Source: Caulobacter sp. S45 | GTDB taxonomy: Bacteria > Pseudomonadota > Alphaproteobacteria > Caulobacterales > Caulobacteraceae | Assembly (NCBI RefSeq): GCF_009765965.1 | Contig: NZ_LMUL01000007.1 | Span: 95,341 to 137,242, forward strand | Reading direction: 5' to 3' | DNA length: 41,902 bases | Shown here: in pieces, positions 1 to 7,787 of the stretch | Layout: every line of letters starts with the position of its first letter | Numbering within the stretch: position 1 is the first letter of the stretch | Translations under genes and position numbers: made by a program | The notes under the pieces: generated by a model | Database searches by the model: none | The model's input: the letters and a program-made list of their open reading frames with translations, nothing else | What the model was told of the DNA's origin: nothing

Positions 1-1106
1 TCTCGGAGATCGACCACGACACCGTCGCCTATCACTTCCATGAGCCGCTGGGGGTGGTCGGGCAGATCATTCCCTGGAACTTCCCGCTCCTGATGGCGAC
101 GTGGAAGCTGGCTCCGGCGTTGGCGGCGGGCAATTGCGTGGTGCTCAAGCCGGCCGAGCAGACGCCAGCCTCGATCCTTGTTCTGGCGGACCTGATCGGC
201 GATCTGCTGCCCGCAGGCGTCCTGAACATCGTCAACGGGTTCGGCCTCGAAGCCGGCAAACCCCTGGCCTCCTCCAGCCGTATCGCCAAGATCGCCTTCA
301 CCGGCGAGACGACCACTGGCCGGCTGATCATGCAGTACGCCAGCCAAAACCTGATCCCGGTGACGCTCGAGCTTGGGGGCAAGTCGCCCAACATCTTTTT
401 CAAGGACGTGATGAGCGAAGACGACGCCTTCCTCGACAAGGCGCTCGAAGGCTTCGCCATGTTCGCGCTGAACCAGGGCGAAGTCTGCACCTGTCCCAGC
501 CGCGCCCTGGTGCACGAAGACATCTATGACGCCTTCATCGAAAAGGCCCTGGCGCGGGTGAAGGCCATCAAGCAGGGCGATCCGCTTGATCCTTCGACCA
601 TGATCGGCGCGCAGGCGTCCTCCGAACAGCTGGAGAAGATCCTCAGCTACCTCGATATCGGCCGCCAGGAGGGCGCCGAGGTGCTGACCGGGGGCAGGCG
701 GGCGGAACTGAGCGGCGATCTCGCCGGCGGCTATTACGTCGAGCCGACCGTCCTGCGCGGCCACAACAAGATGCGGGTTTTCCAGGAGGAGATCTTCGGG
801 CCTGTGGTGTCGGTCACCACCTTCAAGACCGACGAGGAAGCCCTGGAGATCGCCAACGACACGCTCTATGGCCTAGGCGCCGGGGTTTGGACCCGCGACT
901 CCAATCGGGCCTATCGCATGGGACGCGGTATCAAGGCCGGGCGGGTATGGACCAACTGCTATCACGCCTATCCTGCCCACGCCGCCTTCGGTGGCTACAA
1001 GCAGTCGGGCATTGGCCGCGAAAACCACAAGATGATGCTCGATCATTACCAGCAGACAAAGAACCTGCTGGTCAGCTACAGCCCGAACAAGTTGGGTTTT
1101 TTCTAA
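1..1106 (+). CDS. Aldehyde dehydrogenase, AldB/ExaC type (5' end outside window)
   Basis: NAD(P)-dependent oxidation of an aldehyde (acetaldehyde or similar) to the acid, in the cytoplasm. The open frame runs in from the window edge (frame starting at base 3), so about 367 C-terminal residues are present out of roughly 500. Visible ALDH motifs are IIPWNFP (cofactor domain), LELGGKSPN with the general-base Glu, [11 protein letters not shown] with the catalytic Cys, and EEIFGPV. The C-terminal stretch with [15 protein letters not shown] and GIGRE closely resembles what I recall of E. coli AldB. The next gene is a DUF779 protein 53 bp downstream, a common companion of this ALDH subgroup, which supports the subfamily call. 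The exact substrate cannot be read from the sequence. Confidence 0.95.
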   Translation, partial: SEIDHDTVAYHFHEPLGVVGQIIPWNFPLLMATWKLAPALAAGNCVVLKPAEQTPASILVLADLIGDLLPAGVLNIVNGFGLEAGKPLASSSRIAKIAFTGETTTGRLIMQYASQNLIPVTLELGGKSPNIFFKDVMSEDDAFLDKALEGFAMFALNQGEVCTCPSRALVHEDIYDAFIEKALARVKAIKQGDPLDPSTMIGAQASSEQLEKILSYLDIGRQEGAEVLTGGRRAELSGDLAGGYYVEPTVLRGHNKMRVFQEEIFGPVVSVTTFKTDEEALEIANDTLYGLGAGVWTRDSNRAYRMGRGIKAGRVWTNCYHAYPAHAAFGGYKQSGIGRENHKMMLDHYQQTKNLLVSYSPNKLGFF

Positions 1107-1159
1107 GTTCTTCTACGGAACGGGGCGGCCTCGAAAGGGGTCGCCCAGATCTGGAGGCC

Positions 1160-1504
1160 ATGATGACCTATCGGCCCGAAGGGGTGTCCGCAACACCGGC
1201 TGCGCGGAAGCTGCTCGCTGAGATCGTCGCTGACCATGGGCCAGTGATGTTCCACCAGTCGGGCGGCTGCTGCGACGGCTCCTCGCCCATGTGTTACCCC
1301 GCCGGTGAATTTCTGCTCGGCGACCACGACGTAAGGCTGGGCGATATAGATGGCGCGCCAGTCTATATCGGTGGCGCGCAAGCTGCGGCGTGGGCCGGGG
1401 CCGAGCTCATCATCGACGCGGTTCCGGGGCGCGGCGGCATGTTCTCGCTTGATAACGGTCGAGAGCAGCGCTTCCTGATCCGATCGACCCTAAGCGCGGC
1501 GTAG
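1160..1504 (+). CDS. DUF779 family protein, aldehyde dehydrogenase partner
   Basis: A 114-residue cytoplasmic protein of the DUF779 family. It has a cysteine-rich motif, HQSGGCCDGSSPMC, near residues 33-46, and a C-terminal half rich in glycine and beta-strand residues. Genes of this family often follow acetaldehyde/aldehyde dehydrogenases, as here. The molecular role is not established; the paired cysteines suggest metal or redox chemistry (inference). The start is placed at the first of two adjacent ATGs after a GGAG-like site. The longer open frame to the left overlaps the aldehyde dehydrogenase in another phase and was not used. The last 15 bases overlap the 3' end of the convergent LytTR gene. 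Confidence 0.8.
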   Translation: MMTYRPEGVSATPAARKLLAEIVADHGPVMFHQSGGCCDGSSPMCYPAGEFLLGDHDVRLGDIDGAPVYIGGAQAAAWAGAELIIDAVPGRGGMFSLDNGREQRFLIRSTLSAA

Positions 1505-2434
1505 TAGCTTCAACGCTTCTGGATAGCGGCGCGACAGAGGCGCGTCTGCTCCGCCGTCCAGGAGGATGCGCCAGTCGCCAGAGCCTTCCGGCTCGAGAGC
1601 TCGCAAGCGTGACGGATTCACCAGCCAGGAGCGGTGCGTGCGCACGAACCCGTGGGGTTGAAGCGCCGCCTCTACGCTCGACAGGGTGACGCGCATTAGC
1701 GGGCGGCGGCCGTCGGCGAGATGGAACTCCACGTAGTTGCCGGCCGAGCGCGTGGCCAGAATATCGCCCAACGGCGTACGAATGAGCTTGGCGCCGTCGC
1801 GAATATCGAACGTCGCCTCCGCCTCGGGTTTTGAGGCCTCGGTCTGTACCGCCGCCGGCGCGGCAGGACCTCCGCCGTAGGTCCGGGCGGACAGCCGGAA
1901 GACGACGACCATGCCGCAATAGGCCAGGACGAGCTTGCGATACTCGTAGACGAGTTCCCCGAACCCGCCGAACACGTAGTGGCGGCCAAGCATAGCGAAG
2001 ATGAGCTTCCGCAACACGACGAAGCCGCAGACCACCACCGCGCAGAAGACGATCGAGCCCAGAAGGTGGACGAGAGCCAACCGCAGCCACCGGCCGCGCC
2101 CGACCGGCGTGCGCACCGCCGCCAGGGCTACGGCCGGCATGGTGGCGAGGATGATCACGGCGGCGGTGTATTCAGAGACGAAGGGCTTCCAGGTTTCCAG
2201 CGAACCTCTGGCGTCGTGCAGTGCTGTGAACACGTTCACCGTCAGCAGCGTGAGGATGAAGAGGACCACGCCCCCATAAATACGCCGGGGAACTTGCAGC
2301 GGCGCGCTGCTCGTCCCTGCTGGCGCGCCGTCCGACCCTGAGGCGATCCCGCCGCCCCTCGCGGCCGGCCGCTCGTCCCGCCGCGATTGCGCCGCGGTAA
2401 GGCCATGCCTCTCTTCAGCGAACCTGATGGCCAT
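1490..2434 (-). CDS. Membrane-bound LytTR-family transcriptional regulator
   Basis: A 314-residue protein. The N-terminal ~45 residues are polar and Ala/Gly/Arg-rich. About four hydrophobic segments follow, for example GGVVLFILTLLTVNVF, YTAAVIILATMPAVALA, LLGSIVFCAVVVCGFVV and LVLAYCGMVVVF. The C-terminal ~105 residues form a LytTR DNA-binding domain, with hallmarks such as GDILATRSAGNYVEFH, MRVTLSSVEAAL and FVRTHRSWLVN. This is a one-component membrane-anchored regulator and no receiver domain is visible. The chosen ATG at 2434 excludes a longer frame that would run through the divergent oxidoreductase gene. It is divergent from that gene with a 64-bp gap and may regulate it (inference). The signal sensed is unknown. 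Confidence 0.82.
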   Translation of the reverse strand: MAIRFAEERHGLTAAQSRRDERPAARGGGIASGSDGAPAGTSSAPLQVPRRIYGGVVLFILTLLTVNVFTALHDARGSLETWKPFVSEYTAAVIILATMPAVALAAVRTPVGRGRWLRLALVHLLGSIVFCAVVVCGFVVLRKLIFAMLGRHYVFGGFGELVYEYRKLVLAYCGMVVVFRLSARTYGGGPAAPAAVQTEASKPEAEATFDIRDGAKLIRTPLGDILATRSAGNYVEFHLADGRRPLMRVTLSSVEAALQPHGFVRTHRSWLVNPSRLRALEPEGSGDWRILLDGGADAPLSRRYPEALKLLRRA

Positions 2435-2498
2435 GCCCGTCCTGATCTTGAGCGTCGCAGCCACGGTACCCGCAACTTGCACCCACGGGGAGACTTGA

Positions 2499-4295
2499 AT
2501 GCTCAGACGACACCTGCTCAAGGGCGTCGCCGCTCTACCGTTCGCCACAGCGCTGACCGATCCGCTCGCCCGGGCGACCGCCGCCTCCGCCCTGGCGCGG
2601 CGCATCCGCCCCTCTGACCCCGCATGGCCAAGCGAAGAGAGCTGGGCGGTGCTGAGGCAGGCCGTCGGTGGGCGTCTGGTGCGGCCGAGGACCGTCTGGG
2701 CGACCTGCGCGGCCGAGCCCGCCACGCCGCAGTGCCTCGCCAGCCTCAAGATTGTGCATAATCCCCTCGCCCTCGGCGATGATCCCGGCGGGACCCAGGT
2801 GTCAGGCTGGCTCGATGCTTGGACGCCGACGGCCAGCGCCTACGCGGTGGCCGTCCGCAGTTCCGGCGACGTGGTCGAGGCTGTCAACTTCGCCCGGCGC
2901 AACAACCTTCGCTTGGTCGTCAAGGGCGGGGGGCACAGCTATCTCGGCGGCTCCAACGCGCCGGAATCGCTGCTGATCTGGACGCGCGCGATGAACCGGA
3001 TCGAGTTGCACGACGCGTTCGTGCCCGCCGGCTGCGCGGTCCCGCCGGCGCCCGCGGTGACGTTGGACGCCGGCTGCATGTGGATCGACGCCTATACGCA
3101 GGTCACGACCCGGGCCGGGCGCTACGTCCAGGGAGGCGGCTGCACCAGCGTGGGCGTAGCGGGGCTAATTCAGGGCGGCGGTTTCGGCAGCTTCTCCAAA
3201 CGCTACGGTTTGGCGGCGGCGAGCCTGCTGCAGGCGGAGATCGTCACCGCCGACGGCCGGTTGCGCACGGTCAACGCCAGCCAGGACGCGGACCTATTCT
3301 GGGCGCTGCAAGGCGGCGGGGGCGGCAGCTTCGGGGTGGTGACGCGGCTCACGCTCAAAACCCACGCGTTGCCAGAGCACTTCGGCTTCGTCGGCGCCAA
3401 GATCAAGGCGTCGACGCCCCAGGCCTACCGGCGGCTGGTGGCCCGGTTCGTCGCCCATTATGCGGAGGCGCTGTGCAACCCGCACTGGGGCGAAGCCTTC
3501 AACCTCTACAAAGACGAGGTGGAGGTGTCGATGGTGTGCCAAGGCCTAGACGCCGGGCAGGCCAAGGCGATCTGGGCGCCCTTCTTCGACGAGCTGCGCG
3601 CCTCGCCGCAGGACTTCACCTTCATTGAGGACGCCTATTTCGGCGTCTCGCGCGCGCAGGCCTGGTGGGACCTGAAGAGCAATCCGGCCATGATCCTGGA
3701 CTCACGGAGGGACGCTGCGCCCGGTCATGGTTGGTGGCGTGGCGATCAAGAGCAGGTCTCGATGTTCCTGCACGGCTACGATTCCCAGTGGCTGCCAGCC
3801 TCGCTGCTCCAGCCTCGAGAGCGCCCGCGTCTGGTCGACGCGCTGGTGGCCGCGAGCCAGTCGATGATCGTGCGGCTGCACTTCAACAAGGGCCTAGCCG
3901 GCGCGTCGGCGGAGATAAGGGCCGCAGCCCGGCGCTGCCCGACGAATCCGGCGGTGGCCGACGCCTTTTGCCTGGCGATCGTGGCCACGGGCGGGCCGCC
4001 GCCATTCCCCAGCCTGCCGGGCCCGAAGCCGGATATGGCGGAGGCGCATCGCAACGCCCGCAACGTCGCAGCAGCTTCCACGGAGCTGAAGAGAGTCGCG
4101 CCGGAGGGGGGCTCCTACATCTCGGAGACCGACTTCTTCCGCGCGGACTGGCGTCAGGCGTTCTGGGGCAAGAACTATCGACGGCTCAAAGCGATCAAGG
4201 ACCACTGCGACCCCGACGGCTTCTTCTTCGTCCACCATGGTGTGGGAAGCGAGGACTGGAGCGCCGACGGCTTCACCCGAGCCCATTCAGCTTGA
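2499..4295 (+). CDS. Tat-exported FAD-dependent oxidoreductase, berberine-bridge (BBE) type
   Basis: A 598-residue oxidoreductase of the PCMH/BBE family, using covalently bound FAD to oxidise a small organic or sugar substrate. The N-terminus has a twin-arginine motif (RRHLLKG) and a hydrophobic stretch, so export by Tat is likely. The FAD domain shows GGGHSYLGG with His146, the usual 8-alpha-histidyl site. It also shows GGGCTSVG with Cys215, which aligns with the 6-S-cysteinyl site of berberine bridge enzyme, followed by GGGFGSFSKRYG. Bicovalent flavin attachment is therefore expected. The C-terminal BBE motif is present (NYRRLKAIKDHCDPDGFFF). A GGGGAGA ribosome site precedes the ATG. The stop overlaps an in-frame ATG of the amidase frame by one base. 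Substrate unknown. Confidence 0.9.
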   Translation: MLRRHLLKGVAALPFATALTDPLARATAASALARRIRPSDPAWPSEESWAVLRQAVGGRLVRPRTVWATCAAEPATPQCLASLKIVHNPLALGDDPGGTQVSGWLDAWTPTASAYAVAVRSSGDVVEAVNFARRNNLRLVVKGGGHSYLGGSNAPESLLIWTRAMNRIELHDAFVPAGCAVPPAPAVTLDAGCMWIDAYTQVTTRAGRYVQGGGCTSVGVAGLIQGGGFGSFSKRYGLAAASLLQAEIVTADGRLRTVNASQDADLFWALQGGGGGSFGVVTRLTLKTHALPEHFGFVGAKIKASTPQAYRRLVARFVAHYAEALCNPHWGEAFNLYKDEVEVSMVCQGLDAGQAKAIWAPFFDELRASPQDFTFIEDAYFGVSRAQAWWDLKSNPAMILDSRRDAAPGHGWWRGDQEQVSMFLHGYDSQWLPASLLQPRERPRLVDALVAASQSMIVRLHFNKGLAGASAEIRAAARRCPTNPAVADAFCLAIVATGGPPPFPSLPGPKPDMAEAHRNARNVAAASTELKRVAPEGGSYISETDFFRADWRQAFWGKNYRRLKAIKDHCDPDGFFFVHHGVGSEDWSADGFTRAHSA

Positions 4296-4432
4296 TGGCT
4301 GCATTGTCCCAATCGCCGGCAAACGAACGTATCGTTTCGGGCGCTGAGTCGGCGTCCTTAATGGGCGCTGAATTGTCGGCAGACTGGTTTGGAGGCGGCG
4401 TTCTCTGTCCAGGGTCATGCTATCAAGCGGGC

Positions 4433-5803
4433 ATGCTTCCACCCGCCCCGCTCAGCCGACTTGTGCAGAATCTGGCCGAAGGGCGCACGACCAGCCGAGC
4501 GCTGACAGAGGCCTGTCTTGACGCCATCACCGATCCCGCGGGCGAGGGCGCGCTCGCCTTCCCGCACGGGGTCTCAGTCGCTGCGCTTGCGGAAGCGGAC
4601 CGACAGGACGCACTACGCCGGTCGGGGCGGCCCCCGTCTCCCTACGCCGGCATCCCGATCTCCTTGAAAGACAACATCGACCAGGCGGGCCAGGTAACTC
4701 GGGCGGGCTCGCGCCTGCTTGCGTCCGAACCCGCAGCTCTCGTCGATGCGCCGGTCGCAGCGCGGCTGCGCGTAGCAGGATTGGTGGTCATCGGGCGGAC
4801 CGGCATGACCGAACTGGCCTTCTCGGGGCTCGGTCTAAACCCGCACTACGGCACGCCCGCCAACCCACGCTCCACCGAGGTGCGCCGCATTCCGGGAGGT
4901 TCGTCGGCCGGCGCCGCAATCTCGGTCGCCACCGGCATGGCGGCGGCGGCGGTCGGCACCGACACCGGCGGCTCCTGCCGTATCCCCGCCGCCTTCTGCG
5001 GCCTGGTCGGTTGGAAGCCGACGGCAGGTCGTGTTCCACGCGCGGGGGTTTTCCCGCTGTCCAGCACCTTGGACTGCGTCGGCGTACTCGGCCGGACGGC
5101 GGATTGCTGCGCGGCGCTGGACGGCTTGATGTCCGGCCAGGGTTGGAGGCGTGATCACGCCATCGTACCTGGCCGCGCGCGCGTGGCCGCCTTGCAAGGC
5201 TATGTCCTGGACAGCCTGGATGAGGTCGTCGCGACGGCCTACGGTGCCGCGCTGGACCGGTTGCGGGTCGCCGGCGTGGAGATCGAAGAGGTCGAGGTTC
5301 CCGCCCTGTCCCAGGTCGCCGAGCTGAACGCACAGGGCGGCCTGTCCTCGCTGGAGCTTAGCCGCCATCTCGGACCGAGGCTGAGGGGACGAGAGCACGA
5401 AGTCGATCCCCGCGTGGCGCGCCGAATCGCGCTCGCGGCGGGCCGCCCCGCCAGCGAGCACAGCCGCATCGTCGCCGCGCGCGCCGAGCTGATGGCCAAG
5501 GTCGCACCGGCGCTCGATCGCTTCGACGCTGTGCTGTGCCCCACAACTTCGACCGTCGCCCCGCGTTTTGACGAACTCGAGCAAGATCTAGATTATGACC
5601 GGCTGAACCTGAAGGTCCTCCGCAACCCGTCGATCGCCAATATGCTCGACCGTTGCGCCATCACCCTTCCTTGCGACGAGCCTGGTCAACTGCCCGTCGG
5701 GCTCACCTTGATGGGCCGATCAGGTGGCGACCAGGATCTGCTAAGCCTTGCGTGCGCCCTCGAACTGTTGATCAGAGGGGATGCGGGAGCAAAGTCGAGT
5801 TAG
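4433..5803 (+). CDS. Amidase (amidase-signature family)
   Basis: A 456-residue amidase hydrolysing a C-N amide bond. All three residues of the Ser-cisSer-Lys triad are visible: Lys79 in SLKDNID, cis-Ser157 in GGSSAG, and nucleophile Ser181 in TDTGGSCRIPA. The 24-residue spacing between the two serines is the family norm. The start at 4433 places the first conserved helix (LSRLVQNLAEGRTTSRAL) near the N-terminus. An alternative ATG at 4295 overlaps the preceding stop codon and would add 46 residues with no family resemblance. If used, it would mean translational coupling to the flavoprotein. No signal peptide is visible. The natural substrate is unknown; co-orientation with the flavoprotein suggests a shared pathway (inference). 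Confidence 0.9.
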   Translation: MLPPAPLSRLVQNLAEGRTTSRALTEACLDAITDPAGEGALAFPHGVSVAALAEADRQDALRRSGRPPSPYAGIPISLKDNIDQAGQVTRAGSRLLASEPAALVDAPVAARLRVAGLVVIGRTGMTELAFSGLGLNPHYGTPANPRSTEVRRIPGGSSAGAAISVATGMAAAAVGTDTGGSCRIPAAFCGLVGWKPTAGRVPRAGVFPLSSTLDCVGVLGRTADCCAALDGLMSGQGWRRDHAIVPGRARVAALQGYVLDSLDEVVATAYGAALDRLRVAGVEIEEVEVPALSQVAELNAQGGLSSLELSRHLGPRLRGREHEVDPRVARRIALAAGRPASEHSRIVAARAELMAKVAPALDRFDAVLCPTTSTVAPRFDELEQDLDYDRLNLKVLRNPSIANMLDRCAITLPCDEPGQLPVGLTLMGRSGGDQDLLSLACALELLIRGDAGAKSS

Positions 5804-5898
5804 ACGCCGCCAACATGGCGTCGGACCAACTTCCTCCCCGGAATGCTGGCCGGTTTCGCATTTGCGCTGACAATGCCATCTGAACGTCGCCGACCGGA

Positions 5899-6540
5899 CT
5901 AGGGCCGGCCGGCGCCGCTACGGCGCGGCGCGGTCACCTTCAGGCTGATCAGCTTGTCGAGCTTGGGGAATTTGGCGTCCAGATAGGCGTCGCCACCCTC
6001 GAACATGGCGTCCTGGTGACCGGCGCGCATACCGCTGCCGGAGGTCTCGCCATAACCCGAATAGAGGCTTTCGACCACGTCCATGCCCTGCACCACCTTG
6101 CCGAATGGAGCGAAGGCCGCCTCACCGTCGTTCTGGGCGGAGTTGTCGCGAAGGTTGATATAGACTTGGGTCGAGCGGGTGCCGGGCCCCGTGTTGGAAA
6201 AGCCGATATAGCCTGGCAGGTTGTGCTGGACGAGCGCATCGTCAGGGATGGTCCGGCCACGCCAGGTCTTGGCCATGGCCGGGTCTCCGGCAATCCCGAA
6301 CTGGACCCACTTGCCCGCCACGGTGCGAAAGAAGCGGGAGTCGTCGTAGTAGTGGGCGTTGGCCAGTTCGTAGAACCGGTCTGCGCCGTTGGGCGACCAG
6401 GCGCGATGGATCTCGATTACAAACGGCCCCTTGGTGGTCGAGACGGTGACATCGAACACCTCGGGCGCATGCGGTGACGCGGGCGCGGCGGGCGCCGAGG
6501 CCTGGACAAGGATCGCGGCGGCGAGGATCGGAGCGAGCAT
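5899..6540 (-). CDS. Cyclophilin-type peptidyl-prolyl cis-trans isomerase, exported
   Basis: A 213-residue cyclophilin. An Ala-rich signal peptide (MLAPILAAAILVQASA) is followed by the isomerase fold. Recognisable elements are TTKGPFVIEIHRAWSPNGADRF, DSRFFRTVAGKWVQFG (the FxRvi.gf region), FSNTGPGTRSTQVYINL, and FAPFGKVVQGMDVVE. The active-site Arg and Phe of FFRTV are kept. It probably acts in the periplasm on prolyl bonds of folding proteins. It stands alone, with the amidase converging on it and 258 bp of non-coding DNA upstream. The ribosome site is weak (GCCTGGCTGG). Confidence 0.9.
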   Translation of the reverse strand: MLAPILAAAILVQASAPAAPASPHAPEVFDVTVSTTKGPFVIEIHRAWSPNGADRFYELANAHYYDDSRFFRTVAGKWVQFGIAGDPAMAKTWRGRTIPDDALVQHNLPGYIGFSNTGPGTRSTQVYINLRDNSAQNDGEAAFAPFGKVVQGMDVVESLYSGYGETSGSGMRAGHQDAMFEGGDAYLDAKFPKLDKLISLKVTAPRRSGAGRP

Positions 6541-6678
6541 CCAGCCAGGCTACAGGATCGCGCCCGCCCCGCCAGCCGTTTCGCGCCCGGATTCAAAGGC
6601 GAGATTCGGAGCGCGGAATAGGCCAGGAGGGTGCGAGCAGTCTCCGACGCAGGTCAGTGCGCAGCCTCGGATTGATTA

Positions 6679-6749
6679 CTCAAAAGTCGGCTCAGGTCGA
6701 TTTTCCCCACTGGCTCGCCGCCTAAAGCCGACGTTGGCCAGCTTTTGAG
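6679..6749. repeat. Nested inverted repeats in an intergenic region
   Basis: The 258-bp gap between the cyclophilin and the LysR gene holds two nested inverted repeats. CTCAAAAG (6679-6686) pairs with CTTTTGAG (6742-6749). GTCGGCT (6686-6692) pairs with AGCCGAC (6726-6732). The right arm carries a 9-base bulge and the loop is 33 bases. There is no T-run on either strand, so it is not a canonical rho-independent terminator. It lies downstream of the LysR gene and upstream of the cyclophilin gene on the minus strand. It could form an RNA structure or be a scar of a small element. Confidence 0.4.
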
Positions 6750-6798
6750 CGTCTCGTTCCGGATCGACACTAACTTCCGCAATAGGCGTGGAGCCGGC

Positions 6799-7698
6799 TT
6801 ACGCTTCGCCTGCGCGCACGTGTGCCGACATGCCCTCCACGAGGGCGTCGAAAGCGATCCGTATGCGCCGGGTGGTCCGCAGATCTTCGTGCATGACGAT
6901 CCAGACGTCGAGGTGAGCGACGAACGCCTCGCGCAGCACAGGTACAAGTGTCGGGTCGCGCTGTGCGATCGGGTCCTGCACCACGCCGACGCCAAAACCG
7001 GCTCGCACCGCCGCGAGTTGCGCGAGCTGATTGTCGGTTCGCAGCGTGAAGTCGGGAAGGAGAGCCAGCTCTGCATGGAACGAACGTAGGGCCGCAGCGT
7101 CCCTGTCGAAGCCGATCACCGCATGGTTTGCAAGGTCTTCGAGCTTCGCAAGCGGACCAGATCGCGCCAGGTAGTTTCGGTGTGCGTAGAGGCCCAGGCC
7201 GATGCGCCCGACCGGCTTGGCCAGCAGCGCCTTCTGTTGCGGCGGGGTCATGCGCACCGCCAGGTCGGCGTCCCGCCGGAGCAGGTCTGATGAGGCGTTG
7301 GTGAGCAGCAGCTCGAAAACCAGCGACGGCTGGCTCCAGCGTAGGGCGGCGAGAATCGATGGCAGCACCTCGGCCCCGATCACCTCGCTGGCGCTGATCC
7401 GGACCACGCCGGCGGCCGCATCCGTGGGGGCGGAGGCCGTGCGCGTCAGGGCGGCCGCCGCGGCCGCCATGGCCTGCGCGTGGGGCGCCAAGGCTTGCGC
7501 GGTCACGGTCGGCTGGAGCCCGCGCGCTGAGCGCGTGAACAGGGCGTCGGCGCCCAGCGCCGCCTCTAGCTCGGCGATGTGGCGGCCCGTGGTCGGCTGG
7601 CTCAGGCCCAGCGCCCGGGCGGCGGCGGACAGGCTGCCTTCGCGCATCACCGCGTCGAAGGTGCGCCAGAGTTCCCAATCCGGTCCGCTCGACCCCAT
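6799..7698 (-). CDS. LysR-type transcriptional regulator
   Basis: A 299-residue LTTR. The N-terminal winged helix-turn-helix (residues ~8-66) reads FDAVMREGSLSAAARALGLSQ then TTGRHIAELEAALGADALF. An effector-binding domain of two periplasmic-binding-protein-like lobes occupies ~95-295. It is divergent from the SDR/epimerase gene with an 89-bp gap, the usual arrangement when an LTTR controls its neighbour. The ATG at 7698 has no good ribosome site. A TATACA -10-like box lies only seven bases away, so a leaderless transcript is possible. The effector is unknown. Confidence 0.92.
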   Translation of the reverse strand: MGSSGPDWELWRTFDAVMREGSLSAAARALGLSQPTTGRHIAELEAALGADALFTRSARGLQPTVTAQALAPHAQAMAAAAAALTRTASAPTDAAAGVVRISASEVIGAEVLPSILAALRWSQPSLVFELLLTNASSDLLRRDADLAVRMTPPQQKALLAKPVGRIGLGLYAHRNYLARSGPLAKLEDLANHAVIGFDRDAAALRSFHAELALLPDFTLRTDNQLAQLAAVRAGFGVGVVQDPIAQRDPTLVPVLREAFVAHLDVWIVMHEDLRTTRRIRIAFDALVEGMSAHVRAGEA

Positions 7699-7705
7699 GC
7701 AATTT

Positions 7706-7733
7706 TGTATAGCAGACCTACGACACTACGCAA
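7706..7733 (-). promoter_or_regulatory. Candidate promoter of the LysR gene (possibly leaderless)
   Basis: On the minus strand TTGCGT (7728-7733) is followed after 16 bases by TATACA (7706-7711). Only seven bases separate the -10-like box from the ATG at 7698. Transcription would begin at or next to the start codon. No Shine-Dalgarno sequence can fit. The -35 match is poor (three of six), so this is a weak prediction. Confidence 0.3.
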
Positions 7734-7736
7734 TTT

Positions 7737-7749
7737 CCGATTAGATCGG
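7737..7749. promoter_or_regulatory. Small palindrome between LysR and SDR genes, candidate operator
   Basis: CCGAT-TAG-ATCGG is a perfect 5-bp inverted repeat with a 3-base centre. It lies in the 89-bp divergent region between the LysR gene and the SDR gene. Its placement fits an operator for the LysR protein, but it is short and could be chance. Confidence 0.25.
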
Positions 7750-7787
7750 GCGGCCGCATCCTCGCCCTATAAGATGAGGAGCCGAAG

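Noticed and set aside
5803-5822. GACGCC/GGCGTC stem after the amidase as a rho-independent terminator
   Set aside because: The stem is only 6 bp, competes with a second pairing and lacks a T-run.
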